DNA of 64,000 bases from Luteimonas sp. 9C. GTDB lineage: Bacteria > Pseudomonadota > Gammaproteobacteria > Xanthomonadales > Xanthomonadaceae. The stretch covers positions 1,149,572-1,213,571 of the forward strand of contig NZ_LR733312.1 in NCBI RefSeq assembly GCF_902506295.1, read 5' to 3'. Both the position numbers and the translations under genes were made by a program. The notes under the pieces were generated by a model. It had not been told where the DNA came from. It worked only from the letters and a program-made list of their open reading frames with translations, and did not search any database. This document shows, in pieces, positions 37,830 to 45,270 of this stretch (the first letter of the stretch is position 1; the number at the start of each line of letters is the position of its first letter).

Positions 37830-38297
37830 ATGAAGAACATCGTTCTCGCCGTCGCGCTCGTTACAGGATCAGCGACCGATCCTGGCACGTCTATATCGGA
37901 CAGTGAGCTTAGCCTCGGCGGCGTGGCGCTTGGTGACTCTGAGAGTCAAGTTGTGGCCGCGCTTGGTCGACCAATCCGGCAATCTGACGCGGGCGAGAGC
38001 ATTGCGTTTGAGTATCCGGGGCTGACCGTGCTTATCGGTTGGCTAGAGCAGGCTGCTCCGGACAAGTCACGTCACGTGCTCCAGCTCGATGCCACGGGAC
38101 AGGATGCTTGTACCCCTTCAGGCGTTTGTCCGGGCGCTCCTCTGTCAAAGGCTTTGGCGCTCTACGGCCAGCCCATCAGATCAGAGCGAGAGTCTGGTAG
38201 TTTCTGGGAGTACTACAGCAGTCAATCTTCTTGCTGGCTTCAGCTTGGCGTATCGGGCGACGCAGTTGGTTCGATTAGTGCAGTGTGCCAGCCATGA
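37830..38297 (+). CDS. Cassette 3: hypothetical exported protein
   Basis: 155 residues with a short N-terminal hydrophobic stretch (MKNIVLAVALVTGSA) that may be a signal peptide. GGVALGDSESQVVAALGRP and LSKALALYGQPIRS look like two repeats of a small fold similar to SmpA/OmlA-type modules, but this is tentative. Three cysteines could form disulfides outside the cytoplasm. Its own TGA stop lies just before attC3. Confidence 0.65.
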   Translation: MKNIVLAVALVTGSATDPGTSISDSELSLGGVALGDSESQVVAALGRPIRQSDAGESIAFEYPGLTVLIGWLEQAAPDKSRHVLQLDATGQDACTPSGVCPGAPLSKALALYGQPIRSERESGSFWEYYSSQSSCWLQLGVSGDAVGSISAVCQP

Positions 38298-38298
38298 G

Positions 38299-38358
38299 GC
38301 CTAACAACTCATTCAAGCCGAACCCGCTTCGCGGGTCGGCTTAATTCAGGCGTTAGGC
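38299..38358 (+). repeat. attC3
   Basis: 60 bp. GCCTAAC to GTTAGGC; inner arms GAACCCG and CGGGTCGGC. Confidence 0.95.
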
Positions 38359-38361
38359 ACC

Positions 38362-38625
38362 ATGGATTGGATCGATCAGCTGGACGAAGATGGTTGGAAT
38401 GTGGTGATCGACGAACTCGCATGGCATCTTCGCGAGGGCCGTTTCCCCGTCTCGATCCAAAGACGGTTCATCCCAGTTGGAGGCCTCGAGTTCCAGTTCA
38501 AGGACGCACCAGTCGCGTTTTTACCGATCGAGGGATCGCTTCTGGAGGACCACTGGGATGAGGCAGTTCAGATCATTTCTTACTTCCCACAGCTGCAAAG
38601 CGTCCACGTACGGAGTGGTGCCTAA
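38362..38625 (+). CDS. Cassette 4: hypothetical protein, paralogue of cassette 9
   Basis: 87 residues, acidic, no membrane segment (MDWIDQLDEDGWNVVIDELA). It differs from the cassette 9 product at only 8 of 87 positions. No domain recognised. It uses the attC4 TAA as stop. Confidence 0.75.
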   Translation: MDWIDQLDEDGWNVVIDELAWHLREGRFPVSIQRRFIPVGGLEFQFKDAPVAFLPIEGSLLEDHWDEAVQIISYFPQLQSVHVRSGA

Positions 38626-38679
38626 CAATTCATTCAAGCCGAAACCGCTTCGCGGTTCGGCTTAACTAAGGTGTTAGGG
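38620..38679 (+). repeat. attC4
   Basis: 60 bp. GCCTAAC to GTTAGGG; inner arms GAAACCG and CGGTTCGGC, shared with attC9. Confidence 0.93.
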
Positions 38680-38683
38680 CCCA

Positions 38684-38944
38684 ATGAGAGAGCTTCGTGA
38701 GCTATTGAAAGTCGAGGCTTTTGCGCTTTTGTCTCTACTCATAGTTGCGGGCACTATGGCCGCATATGGAGCAATTGAGTCGGCCAGACATACAAACTCA
38801 CTTCTGGAGCCAGCAACTTCGGCCCGGTTACTCTTCATCTACACGGTCGCCTTCGGCTTTCTTCCGGTCGGGTATTTGGCCAATCATCTGTGGCTTGCCA
38901 GTGGCACTCATAACTCACTTGCTCTGTCGCTGGTTGGGCCCTAA
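38684..38944 (+). CDS. Cassette 5: small two-span membrane protein
   Basis: 86 residues with hydrophobic segments EAFALLSLLIVAGTMAAYGA and LLFIYTVAFGFLPVGYLA. No family recognised. Its stop is supplied by attC5. Confidence 0.68.
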   Translation: MRELRELLKVEAFALLSLLIVAGTMAAYGAIESARHTNSLLEPATSARLLFIYTVAFGFLPVGYLANHLWLASGTHNSLALSLVGP

Positions 38945-38998
38945 CAATTCATTCAAGCCGACGCCGCTTCGCGGCGCGGCTTAATTCAGGCGTTAGGC
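38939..38998 (+). repeat. attC5
   Basis: 60 bp. CCCTAAC to GTTAGGC; inner arms GACGCCG and CGGCGCGGC. Confidence 0.95.
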
Positions 38999-39001
38999 CC
39001 C

Positions 39002-39388
39002 ATGGAACAGAGTGCCCGTCGTCCAATTTCAGCGATCCTCGCTATCGGATTGCTAGTGTGGCTTTCAATCTGGCCCGTCTTCGGCTCTGCTCTGAGCTTC
39101 GCCGGTGAAGTGCCTACCCGCTGGCCGGCATTGGTCCACTTCGCTAACTCGCCTTTGCAGTGGCGGGTGGGGTTCTTCATCAGCGGCTGCTTCAGGTTCT
39201 TCGCCGCGTGGCTCGTCTTCACAGCTAGGCTCCGCTTCGCACTGGGTGCGGCCATTCTATTTGCAGCGCTCTATGTGCCCGCCTTCCAAATTGTCTGGGC
39301 CCAGCGAACTATTGCAATGGTCGCTGCCATCGCGGCTGTCCTGCTGGTGGGATACCTTGTGGTCGAAGGGCGCCGCCATGGGGCCTAA
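39002..39388 (+). CDS. Cassette 6: membrane protein
   Basis: 128 residues with four likely membrane segments (ISAILAIGLLVWLSIWPVF, VGFFISGCFRFFAAWLVF, FALGAAILFAALYVPAF, IAMVAAIAAVLLVGYLVV). No family recognised. It uses the attC6 TAA as stop. Confidence 0.7.
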   Translation: MEQSARRPISAILAIGLLVWLSIWPVFGSALSFAGEVPTRWPALVHFANSPLQWRVGFFISGCFRFFAAWLVFTARLRFALGAAILFAALYVPAFQIVWAQRTIAMVAAIAAVLLVGYLVVEGRRHGA

Positions 39389-39442
39389 CCATTCGTTCAA
39401 GCCGACGCCACTTCGTGGCGCGGCTTAACTCAGGCGTTAGCC
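39383..39442 (+). repeat. attC6
   Basis: 60 bp. GCCTAAC to GTTAGCC; inner arms ACGCCAC and GTGGCGC, a compensated pair change relative to the other sites. Confidence 0.94.
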
Positions 39443-39448
39443 ACCACG

Positions 39449-40249
39449 ATGCGAAATCATTCCGACCTTGCCAAGATCGTCAACAGCTCGGGCTTTCCTC
39501 TCCAACTTGCAGTGGAGCGCGCCGTGCAGGGGACGGCGTCAAGATGGAAGGTGCTCCACCGTGAACACGCTTGGCTACACGCTAACGGGCAGAGCGGATT
39601 CGCCGACCTGGTCTTGGTCAATGCCAGCAACTGTGTGATGGTCGTTGAGTGCAAGCGCGTACTTGAGTCTGACTGGGTGTTCATCACAGCCGAAGGTTCC
39701 GAGAAAACTATCGATAGCCGCATCCTCATTAACAACACAGAGGGGCATGGAAAGGAACACCGGGGCTACCTCGATGTGCGCAGCTCGCCGTCGTCCTACG
39801 TATCCGACTTCTGTGTGGTTGCGGGTCAAGACTCGAAGTCGCGACCCCTCCTAGAGCGACTCGCTCACGAGGTGGTAACAGCTACTGAGGCCGTTGCGAA
39901 CGAAGAGTACCCGCACACCGTTTCGAGGAGCTACGGCTTCAGGTGTTACGTGAGCGTCATCGTGACAACGGCTCAACTATCGGCGAGCGCGATCGACGCA
40001 GCGGACATTTCTCTTGCAAATGGAGAGGCCAGCTCTCAGCAGATCACTGAGGTACCGTGGATCAGGTTCCGGAAACAGCTTTCCAATGAGTTTGCCGTCG
40101 CACCGGAGGACTTGGACTGGAGCTTTGATGACATATCGAGGTCAAAAGAGAAGGTGACATTCGTGGTCAACTCTAATCATCTTGTGACGTTCCTTGATAA
40201 ATGGTCACTCTTCAACGACTCGTTGCTGCCCCTGATGCGCGGCGGCTAA
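39449..40249 (+). CDS. Cassette 7: PD-(D/E)XK nuclease-like protein
   Basis: 266 residues, soluble. D53 in SGFADLVLV, followed by a strand ending VMVVECKR with E67 and K69, fits the D-(x)n-ExK core of restriction-type nucleases. The rest, including a polar C-terminal half, is unassigned. If active, it would cut DNA; a defence role is an inference from the fold, and no methylase is adjacent. It uses the attC7 TAA as stop. Confidence 0.65.
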   Translation: MRNHSDLAKIVNSSGFPLQLAVERAVQGTASRWKVLHREHAWLHANGQSGFADLVLVNASNCVMVVECKRVLESDWVFITAEGSEKTIDSRILINNTEGHGKEHRGYLDVRSSPSSYVSDFCVVAGQDSKSRPLLERLAHEVVTATEAVANEEYPHTVSRSYGFRCYVSVIVTTAQLSASAIDAADISLANGEASSQQITEVPWIRFRKQLSNEFAVAPEDLDWSFDDISRSKEKVTFVVNSNHLVTFLDKWSLFNDSLLPLMRGG

Positions 40250-40302
40250 CAATTCATTCAAGCCGACGCCACTCCGTGGTGCGGTTAACTCAACTGTTAG
40301 CC
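40244..40302 (+). repeat. attC7
   Basis: 59 bp. GGCTAAC to GTTAGCC; inner arms GCCAC and GTGGT with a CTCCG loop. One base is missing relative to the others. Confidence 0.9.
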
Positions 40303-40318
40303 CCGCAGGGAGTGTTTC

Positions 40319-40798
40319 GTGTATCCAGTCACGCTCGGATTTGAAGAGGCGCTGAGGCGAATCGAGTCACTGAGAACCAATGGCCACAAAGCCGAGGCAT
40401 TAGTTACTACAGTCTTCACCTTCGAAAAGACGGTGAAGCGCTCATTAAAGTGCATGGCAATTCGCCGCGGCTTCACCTCAGCTCATGCAGATATCCTTTT
40501 CAGCAACGCGGGCTTTAAGAACCTCCAGGAATTCTGGCCTGCATTTGACCCGCGCGGTGAATCACTCAGCAAGATGCTTGGTAACTCGATCTGGCAGCAC
40601 GTCCCCGCGGCTGTAACGATGCGGAACAAGCTCGCTCATGGCGAGCGCGTCTACAATCTAGCTGATTGCGAGAAGCAAACACACTTAGTCATGGCTGCGC
40701 TCCAAGCCCTCCGAGCAGAACTTACCACCCGCATTGGCTTCGACGGGTGGTCAAGACTTCCTGTGAGGCGCAAATCAGCTTTGCAGTGGCTGGGCTAA
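40319..40798 (+). CDS. Cassette 8: HEPN-like protein
   Basis: 159 residues, mostly helical, GTG start with GCAGGGAG upstream. R102 and H107 in MRNKLAHGER form the RX4H motif of HEPN domains, many of which are RNases in toxin-antitoxin or abortive-infection systems. The residues around it (helix, then RNKLAHG, then a C-terminal helix) fit that fold. No nucleotidyltransferase partner is adjacent. The call is by motif only. Confidence 0.62.
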   Translation: MYPVTLGFEEALRRIESLRTNGHKAEALVTTVFTFEKTVKRSLKCMAIRRGFTSAHADILFSNAGFKNLQEFWPAFDPRGESLSKMLGNSIWQHVPAAVTMRNKLAHGERVYNLADCEKQTHLVMAALQALRAELTTRIGFDGWSRLPVRRKSALQWLG

Positions 40799-40852
40799 CA
40801 ATTTATTCAAGCCGAACCCGCTTCGCGGGTCGGCTTAATTCAGGCGTTAGGC
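40793..40852 (+). repeat. attC8
   Basis: 60 bp. GGCTAAC to GTTAGGC; inner arms GAACCCG and CGGGTCGGC, same class as attC3. Confidence 0.95.
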
Positions 40853-40855
40853 GCC

Positions 40856-41119
40856 ATGGATTGGATCGATCAGCTGGACGAAGATGGCTGGAACGTCGTG
40901 ATCGACGAGCTTGCATGGCATCTTCGCGAGGGCCGTGTGCCCGTCTCGATCCACAGACGGTTCATCCCAGGTAGAGGCCTCGAGTTCCAGTTCAAGGACG
41001 CACCGGCCGCATTTCTACCTATCGACGGATCGTTTCTGGAGGATCATTGGGATGAGGCAGTTCAGATCATTTCTCGCTTCCCACAGCTGCAGAGCGTCCA
41101 CGTACGGAGTGGCGCCTAA
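40856..41119 (+). CDS. Cassette 9: hypothetical protein, paralogue of cassette 4
   Basis: 87 residues, about 91% identical to the cassette 4 product, with changes such as Phe28 to Val and Tyr74 to Arg. No domain recognised. Stop supplied by attC9. Confidence 0.75.
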   Translation: MDWIDQLDEDGWNVVIDELAWHLREGRVPVSIHRRFIPGRGLEFQFKDAPAAFLPIDGSFLEDHWDEAVQIISRFPQLQSVHVRSGA

Positions 41120-41173
41120 CAATTCATCCAAGCCGAAACCGCTTCGCGGTTCGGCTTAATTCTGTCGTTAGGT
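41114..41173 (+). repeat. attC9
   Basis: 60 bp. GCCTAAC to GTTAGGT; inner arms GAAACCG and CGGTTCGGC. Confidence 0.94.
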
Positions 41174-41181
41174 GGCACGAC

Positions 41182-41412
41182 ATGTTTCGCGCGCTGAAAG
41201 AATGGTACAAAGGCAAAACAGTAGAAACTGGCGGCTACAACGCGCCTGGCATTCTCACCCTGCCTAAGCGCCATATCGAGTATCACTGGACGGCCCGCTT
41301 TGCTCGGTCACTTGTTGGCTTCTATCTCAAGCACTGGCAGTGGGTATGGGGCTCAGCGATTGCCATCGTCGGCATCTACGTGGCCTACTTGGCAATCCCG
41401 CGGGGACAATGA
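41182..41412 (+). CDS. Cassette 10: single-span membrane protein
   Basis: 76 residues. A polar basic N-terminal half (FRALKEWYKGKTVETGGYN) is followed by one membrane segment (WVWGSAIAIVGIYVAYLAI). No family recognised. It has its own TGA stop. Confidence 0.65.
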   Translation: MFRALKEWYKGKTVETGGYNAPGILTLPKRHIEYHWTARFARSLVGFYLKHWQWVWGSAIAIVGIYVAYLAIPRGQ

Positions 41413-41422
41413 TGCAAGTGCC

Positions 41423-41482
41423 ACCTAACAATTCATTCAAGCCGACGCCGCTTCGCGGCGCGGCTAAATTCAAGCGTTAGGG
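41423..41482 (+). repeat. attC10
   Basis: 60 bp. ACCTAAC to GTTAGGG; inner arms GACGCCG and CGGCGCGGC. Confidence 0.93.
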
Positions 41483-41496
41483 CTCAGGAGAAAGTG

Positions 41497-42027
41497 ATGC
41501 GAGTGTTGCAGATCCTACTTGCTGCACTGTTGATCATGCCGTTATCTGCCAAGAGCGCCGGCTATGAAGGATGGCGTTTTGGCATGACGCCGCAGCAGGT
41601 TCAACTGCAAGAAATACCTGGTCCCTATTACGCTCTCAGCAACGGCGACCTTGGCACCAAGTCATTTCCTTTTCGCGGTCAGCCAGCTCTCACGTCTTTC
41701 TACTTTCAAGACAGCCGTCTGGCCCGAGTCATGATCATCATCTACTCGGGCCAAGACGTCGATTCAATCAAGAATGCGTTGGAAGAAGCCGCGGCTCAGA
41801 TCACAGCTGACACCGGTGGACTGGAGTTGCCAGAGACCCCAGATGACCAATCCGCAAGCCTTGAACAGGTTGCTACCGCATGGGCAGCACACCAAGCAAG
41901 CCTTTCGGAAGGTCAGCGATTCCAGGTAGGAGCCTTTCCAATGCCAGCCGATCGCAAAATCTGGGCATCCATAACTCTGCTCAGCGGCGGTGCGTACATG
42001 GTGTCGCTGAACTATGCTGAGCCCTAA
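41497..42027 (+). CDS. Cassette 11: hypothetical exported protein
   Basis: 176 residues with a clear signal peptide (LQILLAALLIMPLSAKSAG). GYEGWRFGMTPQQVQLQEI resembles the start of small periplasmic proteins with one compact fold. AGGAG lies about nine bases upstream of the ATG; a GTG sits directly before it. Stop supplied by attC11. Function unknown. Confidence 0.68.
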   Translation: MRVLQILLAALLIMPLSAKSAGYEGWRFGMTPQQVQLQEIPGPYYALSNGDLGTKSFPFRGQPALTSFYFQDSRLARVMIIIYSGQDVDSIKNALEEAAAQITADTGGLELPETPDDQSASLEQVATAWAAHQASLSEGQRFQVGAFPMPADRKIWASITLLSGGAYMVSLNYAEP

Positions 42028-42081
42028 CAATTCATTCAAGCCGAACCCGCTTCGCGGGTCGGCTTAATTCAGGCGTTAGGC
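42022..42081 (+). repeat. attC11
   Basis: 60 bp. CCCTAAC to GTTAGGC; inner arms GAACCCG and CGGGTCGGC. Confidence 0.95.
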
Positions 42082-42096
42082 AAACAAGGAAATTGC

Positions 42097-42355
42097 ATGT
42101 TTCTGCAGCAAATGCGGACTAGATATAAGCGAATCGTCAGGGGCCTGCCCCTCGTGCAGTGAAGAGCCGAAGCGGCATGACGGAGCTGGAGCATCTAAGC
42201 TCCAGAATTGGTACAACCAGCTTTCGCAAGGGCAAATGATACTTCTCTACTCTGTATCCACCTTCTTGCTCCTCATCTACTGCATAGGCATCTTGCCGCT
42301 CTCCCTTCTTGTGTATTTACATCTAGACAAAAGCAGGAGTTCCCGAGGTGCCTAA
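42097..42355 (+). pseudogene. Cassette 12: zinc-ribbon membrane protein gene with a +1 frameshift
   Basis: The ATG (AAGGA upstream) reads TTT CTG and stops after 21 codons. Removing one T at 42100-42102 gives MFCSKCGLDISES, then GACPSCSEEPKR, a CxxC...CxxC zinc ribbon (Cys 3, 6, 17, 20). One membrane span follows (STFLLLIYCIGILPLSLLVY) and the frame ends at the attC12 TAA. The corrected protein is 85 residues. The second frame is open from 42128 to the end. It is a broken gene, a sequencing error, or possibly initiates at a rare ATT in the ribbon frame. Confidence 0.75.
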
Positions 42356-42409
42356 CAAGTCATTCAAGCCGATACCGCTTCACGGCACGGCTTAACTCAG
42401 ACGTTAGGC
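42350..42409 (+). repeat. attC12
   Basis: 60 bp. GCCTAAC to GTTAGGC; inner arms GATACCG and CGGCACGGC around CTTCA. Confidence 0.93.
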
Positions 42410-42434
42410 TGCAAATGGAACAGCGCGGCATCCG

Positions 42435-42887
42435 ATGCAAATTTGTAACCGACTGAATTGTCAGCGGATCACGAGTATCGCGTTGGCGATCGTCGCGGTG
42501 CTCGCTGTGCTTGGCGGGCTCCGCCTACGGGGTCACAGCTCCCGTCCAGAGCCGCTACCGGCGCTCCAAGAGCCTACTGCTCCGCCGGTCGCGTCCATGC
42601 GCTATTTGCCCACAGAAGTTCAAGCTGTCCTAGTATCGTTGTGCAACGGCTGCTCTTTCGCAGACTCAAACGCAGCTTGGAGCGCCACCGATGTGGTCAT
42701 GGACGAGCGTTTGCCCAAAAGGCGTCTTACGCGTACAGAGAGGCAAGGCCGCGAATGGATCATCGAATACCAGCACGGCGGTATAGCCACGTTTGAGTAC
42801 AGATTGGTCCTTTCAGCCACGTCGTCATCTGCACCTCTAGAGGGCAGCTCATGCATTCCAGACCAAGCGCACAAGTGCAGTTGGTAG
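42435..42887 (+). CDS. Cassette 13: hypothetical exported or anchored protein
   Basis: 150 residues. A hydrophobic segment near the N-terminus (ITSIALAIVAVLAVLGGL) is a signal or anchor, followed by a Pro-rich linker and a domain with several cysteines (LVSLCNGCSFADSN; SSCIPDQAHKCSW). Outside-cytoplasm location is likely. No family recognised. A 13-codon ATG frame at 42415 overlaps its start in another frame. Confidence 0.62.
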   Translation: MQICNRLNCQRITSIALAIVAVLAVLGGLRLRGHSSRPEPLPALQEPTAPPVASMRYLPTEVQAVLVSLCNGCSFADSNAAWSATDVVMDERLPKRRLTRTERQGREWIIEYQHGGIATFEYRLVLSATSSSAPLEGSSCIPDQAHKCSW

Positions 42888-42894
42888 CATTGCC

Positions 42895-42954
42895 GCCTAA
42901 CAATTCATTCAAGCCGATGTCGCTTCGCGACACGGCTTAACTCGGACGTTAGGC
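42895..42954 (+). repeat. attC13
   Basis: 60 bp. GCCTAAC to GTTAGGC; inner arms ATGTCG and CGACAC, another compensated pair. Confidence 0.94.
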
Positions 42955-42959
42955 ACCAA

Positions 42960-43385
42960 ATGATCCTTTCCGACCTACTGAAAGATGCAGAGAAAGCAGG
43001 GGATGCGGCAGGCGCTTTTCGCGTAGTCATTGCCACGCGTACAGTAGACGGCGTCGAGATGGAGCCTGGTCGCGTTCAAGTTAGCGATGCGGGATTCCCG
43101 CAAGTGGATACATCTGGCGGTGAAGTAGATATCCTGCCCACTAAGTACATGGACCCACCCGGGCCTTGCCTGACCGTAGCCGCGTTCCGCCAACTGGTCG
43201 CAGAGCAACCTGAGGTAGCAGACTTCACCGTAATGGCAGTGACCGGCTTCAAGCTTCTCGCGGACGGTGGCAATGCGCAGAGAACGGAACAGGCCATGGG
43301 CACCAACGTGCTGGCGGAACAAGGCGAGATCTGGTTGCTTCTCTATCCAGATCGCCAGTGGCCGGCAGACTGGTTCGGCGCCTAA
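42960..43385 (+). CDS. Cassette 14: hypothetical protein
   Basis: 141 residues, soluble, acidic, no cysteine motif (MILSDLLKDAEKAGDAAG; ends YPDRQWPADWFGA). No recognised domain. Its stop is supplied by attC14. Confidence 0.68.
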   Translation: MILSDLLKDAEKAGDAAGAFRVVIATRTVDGVEMEPGRVQVSDAGFPQVDTSGGEVDILPTKYMDPPGPCLTVAAFRQLVAEQPEVADFTVMAVTGFKLLADGGNAQRTEQAMGTNVLAEQGEIWLLLYPDRQWPADWFGA

Positions 43386-43439
43386 CAATTCATTCAAGCT
43401 GATGCCGCTGCGCGGCACGGCTTAATTCAGGCGTTAGGG
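43380..43439 (+). repeat. attC14
   Basis: 60 bp. GCCTAAC to GTTAGGG; inner arms GATGCCG and CGGCACGGC with an altered CTGCG loop. Confidence 0.93.
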
Positions 43440-43446
43440 GGCTAGG

Positions 43447-43779
43447 TTGGGGCGCTACCATCTGATCCTGCTTTCAATCGCCTTCGCATGCACCTCTTGT
43501 GCTTTGCATCCCAAGGTTGATGCGTCTCAGTGCGAAGCTAGGGGCGGTACGGTTCAGGGTGTTGGTATGTTCGCTACCTCTGCTTGCGTCATTCCTTACG
43601 CGGATGGTGGTAGAGAGTGCAAAGACGGGGCAGAGTGTCAGGGGATGTGTAGGGCCGCGCCGGATGCCACCATTGGGTCCAATGCCAGCGGCACGTGCCA
43701 GATCAACACGCATGACATTTACGGTTGCTACGACGAGGTCAGGGCGGGGGTAGTTGTGGCGGGCATGTGCTTCGACTAG
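43447..43779 (+). CDS. Cassette 15: Cys-rich lipoprotein
   Basis: 110 residues, TTG start. Signal HLILLSIAFACTSC ends in a lipobox-like Cys. The mature part carries about eight more cysteines (SQCEARGG, CKDGAECQGMCR, IYGCYDEV), suggesting a disulfide-stabilised envelope protein. No family recognised. Confidence 0.65.
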   Translation: MGRYHLILLSIAFACTSCALHPKVDASQCEARGGTVQGVGMFATSACVIPYADGGRECKDGAECQGMCRAAPDATIGSNASGTCQINTHDIYGCYDEVRAGVVVAGMCFD

Positions 43780-43789
43780 CCGTGGCGCT

Positions 43790-43849
43790 CCCTAACAAAT
43801 CATTCAAGCCGAACCCGCTTCGCGGGTCGGCTTAATTCAGGCGTTAGGC
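43790..43849 (+). repeat. attC15
   Basis: 60 bp. CCCTAAC to GTTAGGC; inner arms GAACCCG and CGGGTCGGC. Confidence 0.94.
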
Positions 43850-43853
43850 ACCT

Positions 43854-44303
43854 ATGGAAGCGATGCGGCACCCGTCAGTACATGACTTAGCGCGGGTTGG
43901 CACCTACCCGGCCTCCGCGAAGGCTGGCGGCGGCTACGTTTGGGACGCAGTGCTGGAATATCGCGTCTGGTGCTACCCCGAGTGCGGCGCCGAAGACCAT
44001 TGCGAAGGGAGCGACTACTACTACGCCTTCGGTACCTACGAGGAAGCCGCTGAGTTCGCCGCCGATATTCAGGGCGCTCAGGAGCCGCTCGCCTTGGTGC
44101 TTCAGGAGGAGTACATGGACGAGCCGGAGGAGGGTCAATACCTCCACGTTCAAGAGCGGCGAGTCACGGAATGGCCCGTGCACCTATTGTCTCGCCCGCG
44201 CCGCACATCGGACACCATTCCCGACTTCCTTGCACCGGATGCACCTGCGAATAGACTGGATATCATCCGCGGCCTTGCTAAGGCGCCGGAGGGTCGTCGC
44301 TAG
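43854..44303 (+). CDS. Cassette 16: hypothetical protein
   Basis: 149 residues, soluble, strongly acidic. WCYPECGAEDHCEGSD near residue 38 has three close cysteines that could bind metal, followed by YYYAFGTYEEAAEFAADI. No recognised domain. Confidence 0.66.
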   Translation: MEAMRHPSVHDLARVGTYPASAKAGGGYVWDAVLEYRVWCYPECGAEDHCEGSDYYYAFGTYEEAAEFAADIQGAQEPLALVLQEEYMDEPEEGQYLHVQERRVTEWPVHLLSRPRRTSDTIPDFLAPDAPANRLDIIRGLAKAPEGRR

Positions 44304-44305
44304 GT

Positions 44306-44365
44306 GCCTAACAATTCGTCCAAGCCGACACCGCTTCGCGGGTCGGCTTAATTCTGGTGTTACTC
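44306..44365 (+). repeat. attC16 (degenerate)
   Basis: 60 bp. GCCTAAC start, but the right core reads GTTACTC instead of GTTAGGC, and the inner arms GACACCG/CGGGTCGGC pair less well. Recombination here is probably weakened. Confidence 0.8.
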
Positions 44366-44372
44366 CCCCAAC

Positions 44373-44861
44373 ATGCACCCACTAGACGCCATTCTTGACT
44401 GGCTCCTCGATTGTGACTTCGGCGTCATGGATCACGGCTTTGTCCCGCATGGCAGGGACTACACCTTCTTGGTTGAGTCCTCCATGGGCAAAGATGCCGG
44501 GCGGCACCAAGTCCAGTTCACCCACGTAGCCGAGCTGAGTTATGCCACCGCAGTGGCCGACGATGTTTGGGCAAAGTCTTGGGGAGACGTATTGGTTGAT
44601 TACCAGTCTTGGCTGGATGCAGGCGAGCCGGATGGTTTCGTGTGGGGTACTTGCTGGGCGCTGGCGCGGACAGGCATTCGGGCAGTTGAGCCAGCTCCCA
44701 AGGCCGCTGCATGGGCCGCTCGGCTAGGCAATCCGATGTATGAGGCTGAGATCGACACCGACCGCTTCCGCATCAATCTTATTTTCGGCAGCCTGCAGTG
44801 GGCCAAAGTCAGTGAGGAAACCTCCACCGTTTCAAGCGTCGCCATTCCGCTCTCCTCGTAG
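44373..44861 (+). CDS. Cassette 17: hypothetical protein, possibly YxiG-like
   Basis: 162 residues, soluble. The opening MHPLDAILDWLLDCDFGVMD and HGFVPHGRDY recall from memory the YxiG-like family, whose members often accompany toxin-immunity loci; I hold this loosely. Tryptophan-rich middle (WAKSWGDVLVDYQSWL). Confidence 0.62.
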   Translation: MHPLDAILDWLLDCDFGVMDHGFVPHGRDYTFLVESSMGKDAGRHQVQFTHVAELSYATAVADDVWAKSWGDVLVDYQSWLDAGEPDGFVWGTCWALARTGIRAVEPAPKAAAWAARLGNPMYEAEIDTDRFRINLIFGSLQWAKVSEETSTVSSVAIPLSS

Positions 44862-44864
44862 AGG

Positions 44865-44924
44865 AACTAACAATTCATTCAAGCCGACGCCGCTTCGCGG
44901 CGCGGCTGAATTCAGGCGCTAGGC
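44865..44924 (+). repeat. attC17 (degenerate)
   Basis: 60 bp. AACTAAC start and GCTAGGC end; the right core has T changed to C at the usual cut step. Inner arms GACGCCG/CGGCGCGGC are intact. Confidence 0.82.
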
Positions 44925-44928
44925 CCCA

Positions 44929-45270
44929 ATGCGAAAATTCACCATGGCGGTGGCAGTTTTTCTCCTTGGAGGTTGCGCTAGCTCAAGAGAGGAGGCGGCG
45001 TTTCACGCTGACCGGGCCAGATGCAGTGAGGCGCATCTCGCAACCTTGGAGAGCATTGCCGCGGCGTCGGACCTTAAGCTGACAGCCGCTGTCGAGAGCG
45101 GCAAGGATGGAGGCTGGCCGGATGGAGCTGCCGAGAAGGCAGCGCGTGCGGCAGCAAAAGCAGCAATGGCGCACGCGGATTCCGCTCAAGGCATGGGGAG
45201 CTGTGGCCAAAGCGTGTCTCTGAGGCCTAACAATTCATTCAAGCCGAACCCGCTTCGCGGGTCGGCTTAA
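44929..45270 (+). CDS. Cassette 18: small lipoprotein reading through attC
   Basis: 113 residues. Signal with lipobox (AVAVFLLGGCASS) then an Ala-rich helical region. The frame does not stop before attC18 but crosses its left half, adding the tail NNSFKPNPLRGSA and stopping at the TTAA inside the site. About 14 residues are therefore encoded by the recombination site. Confidence 0.65.
   Translation: MRKFTMAVAVFLLGGCASSREEAAFHADRARCSEAHLATLESIAAASDLKLTAAVESGKDGGWPDGAAEKAARAAAKAAMAHADSAQGMGSCGQSVSLRPNNSFKPNPLRGSA

Noticed and set aside
42208..42456. 82-codon ORF crossing attC12
   Set aside because: Runs through a recombination site in another frame; the zinc-ribbon frame explains this cassette better.
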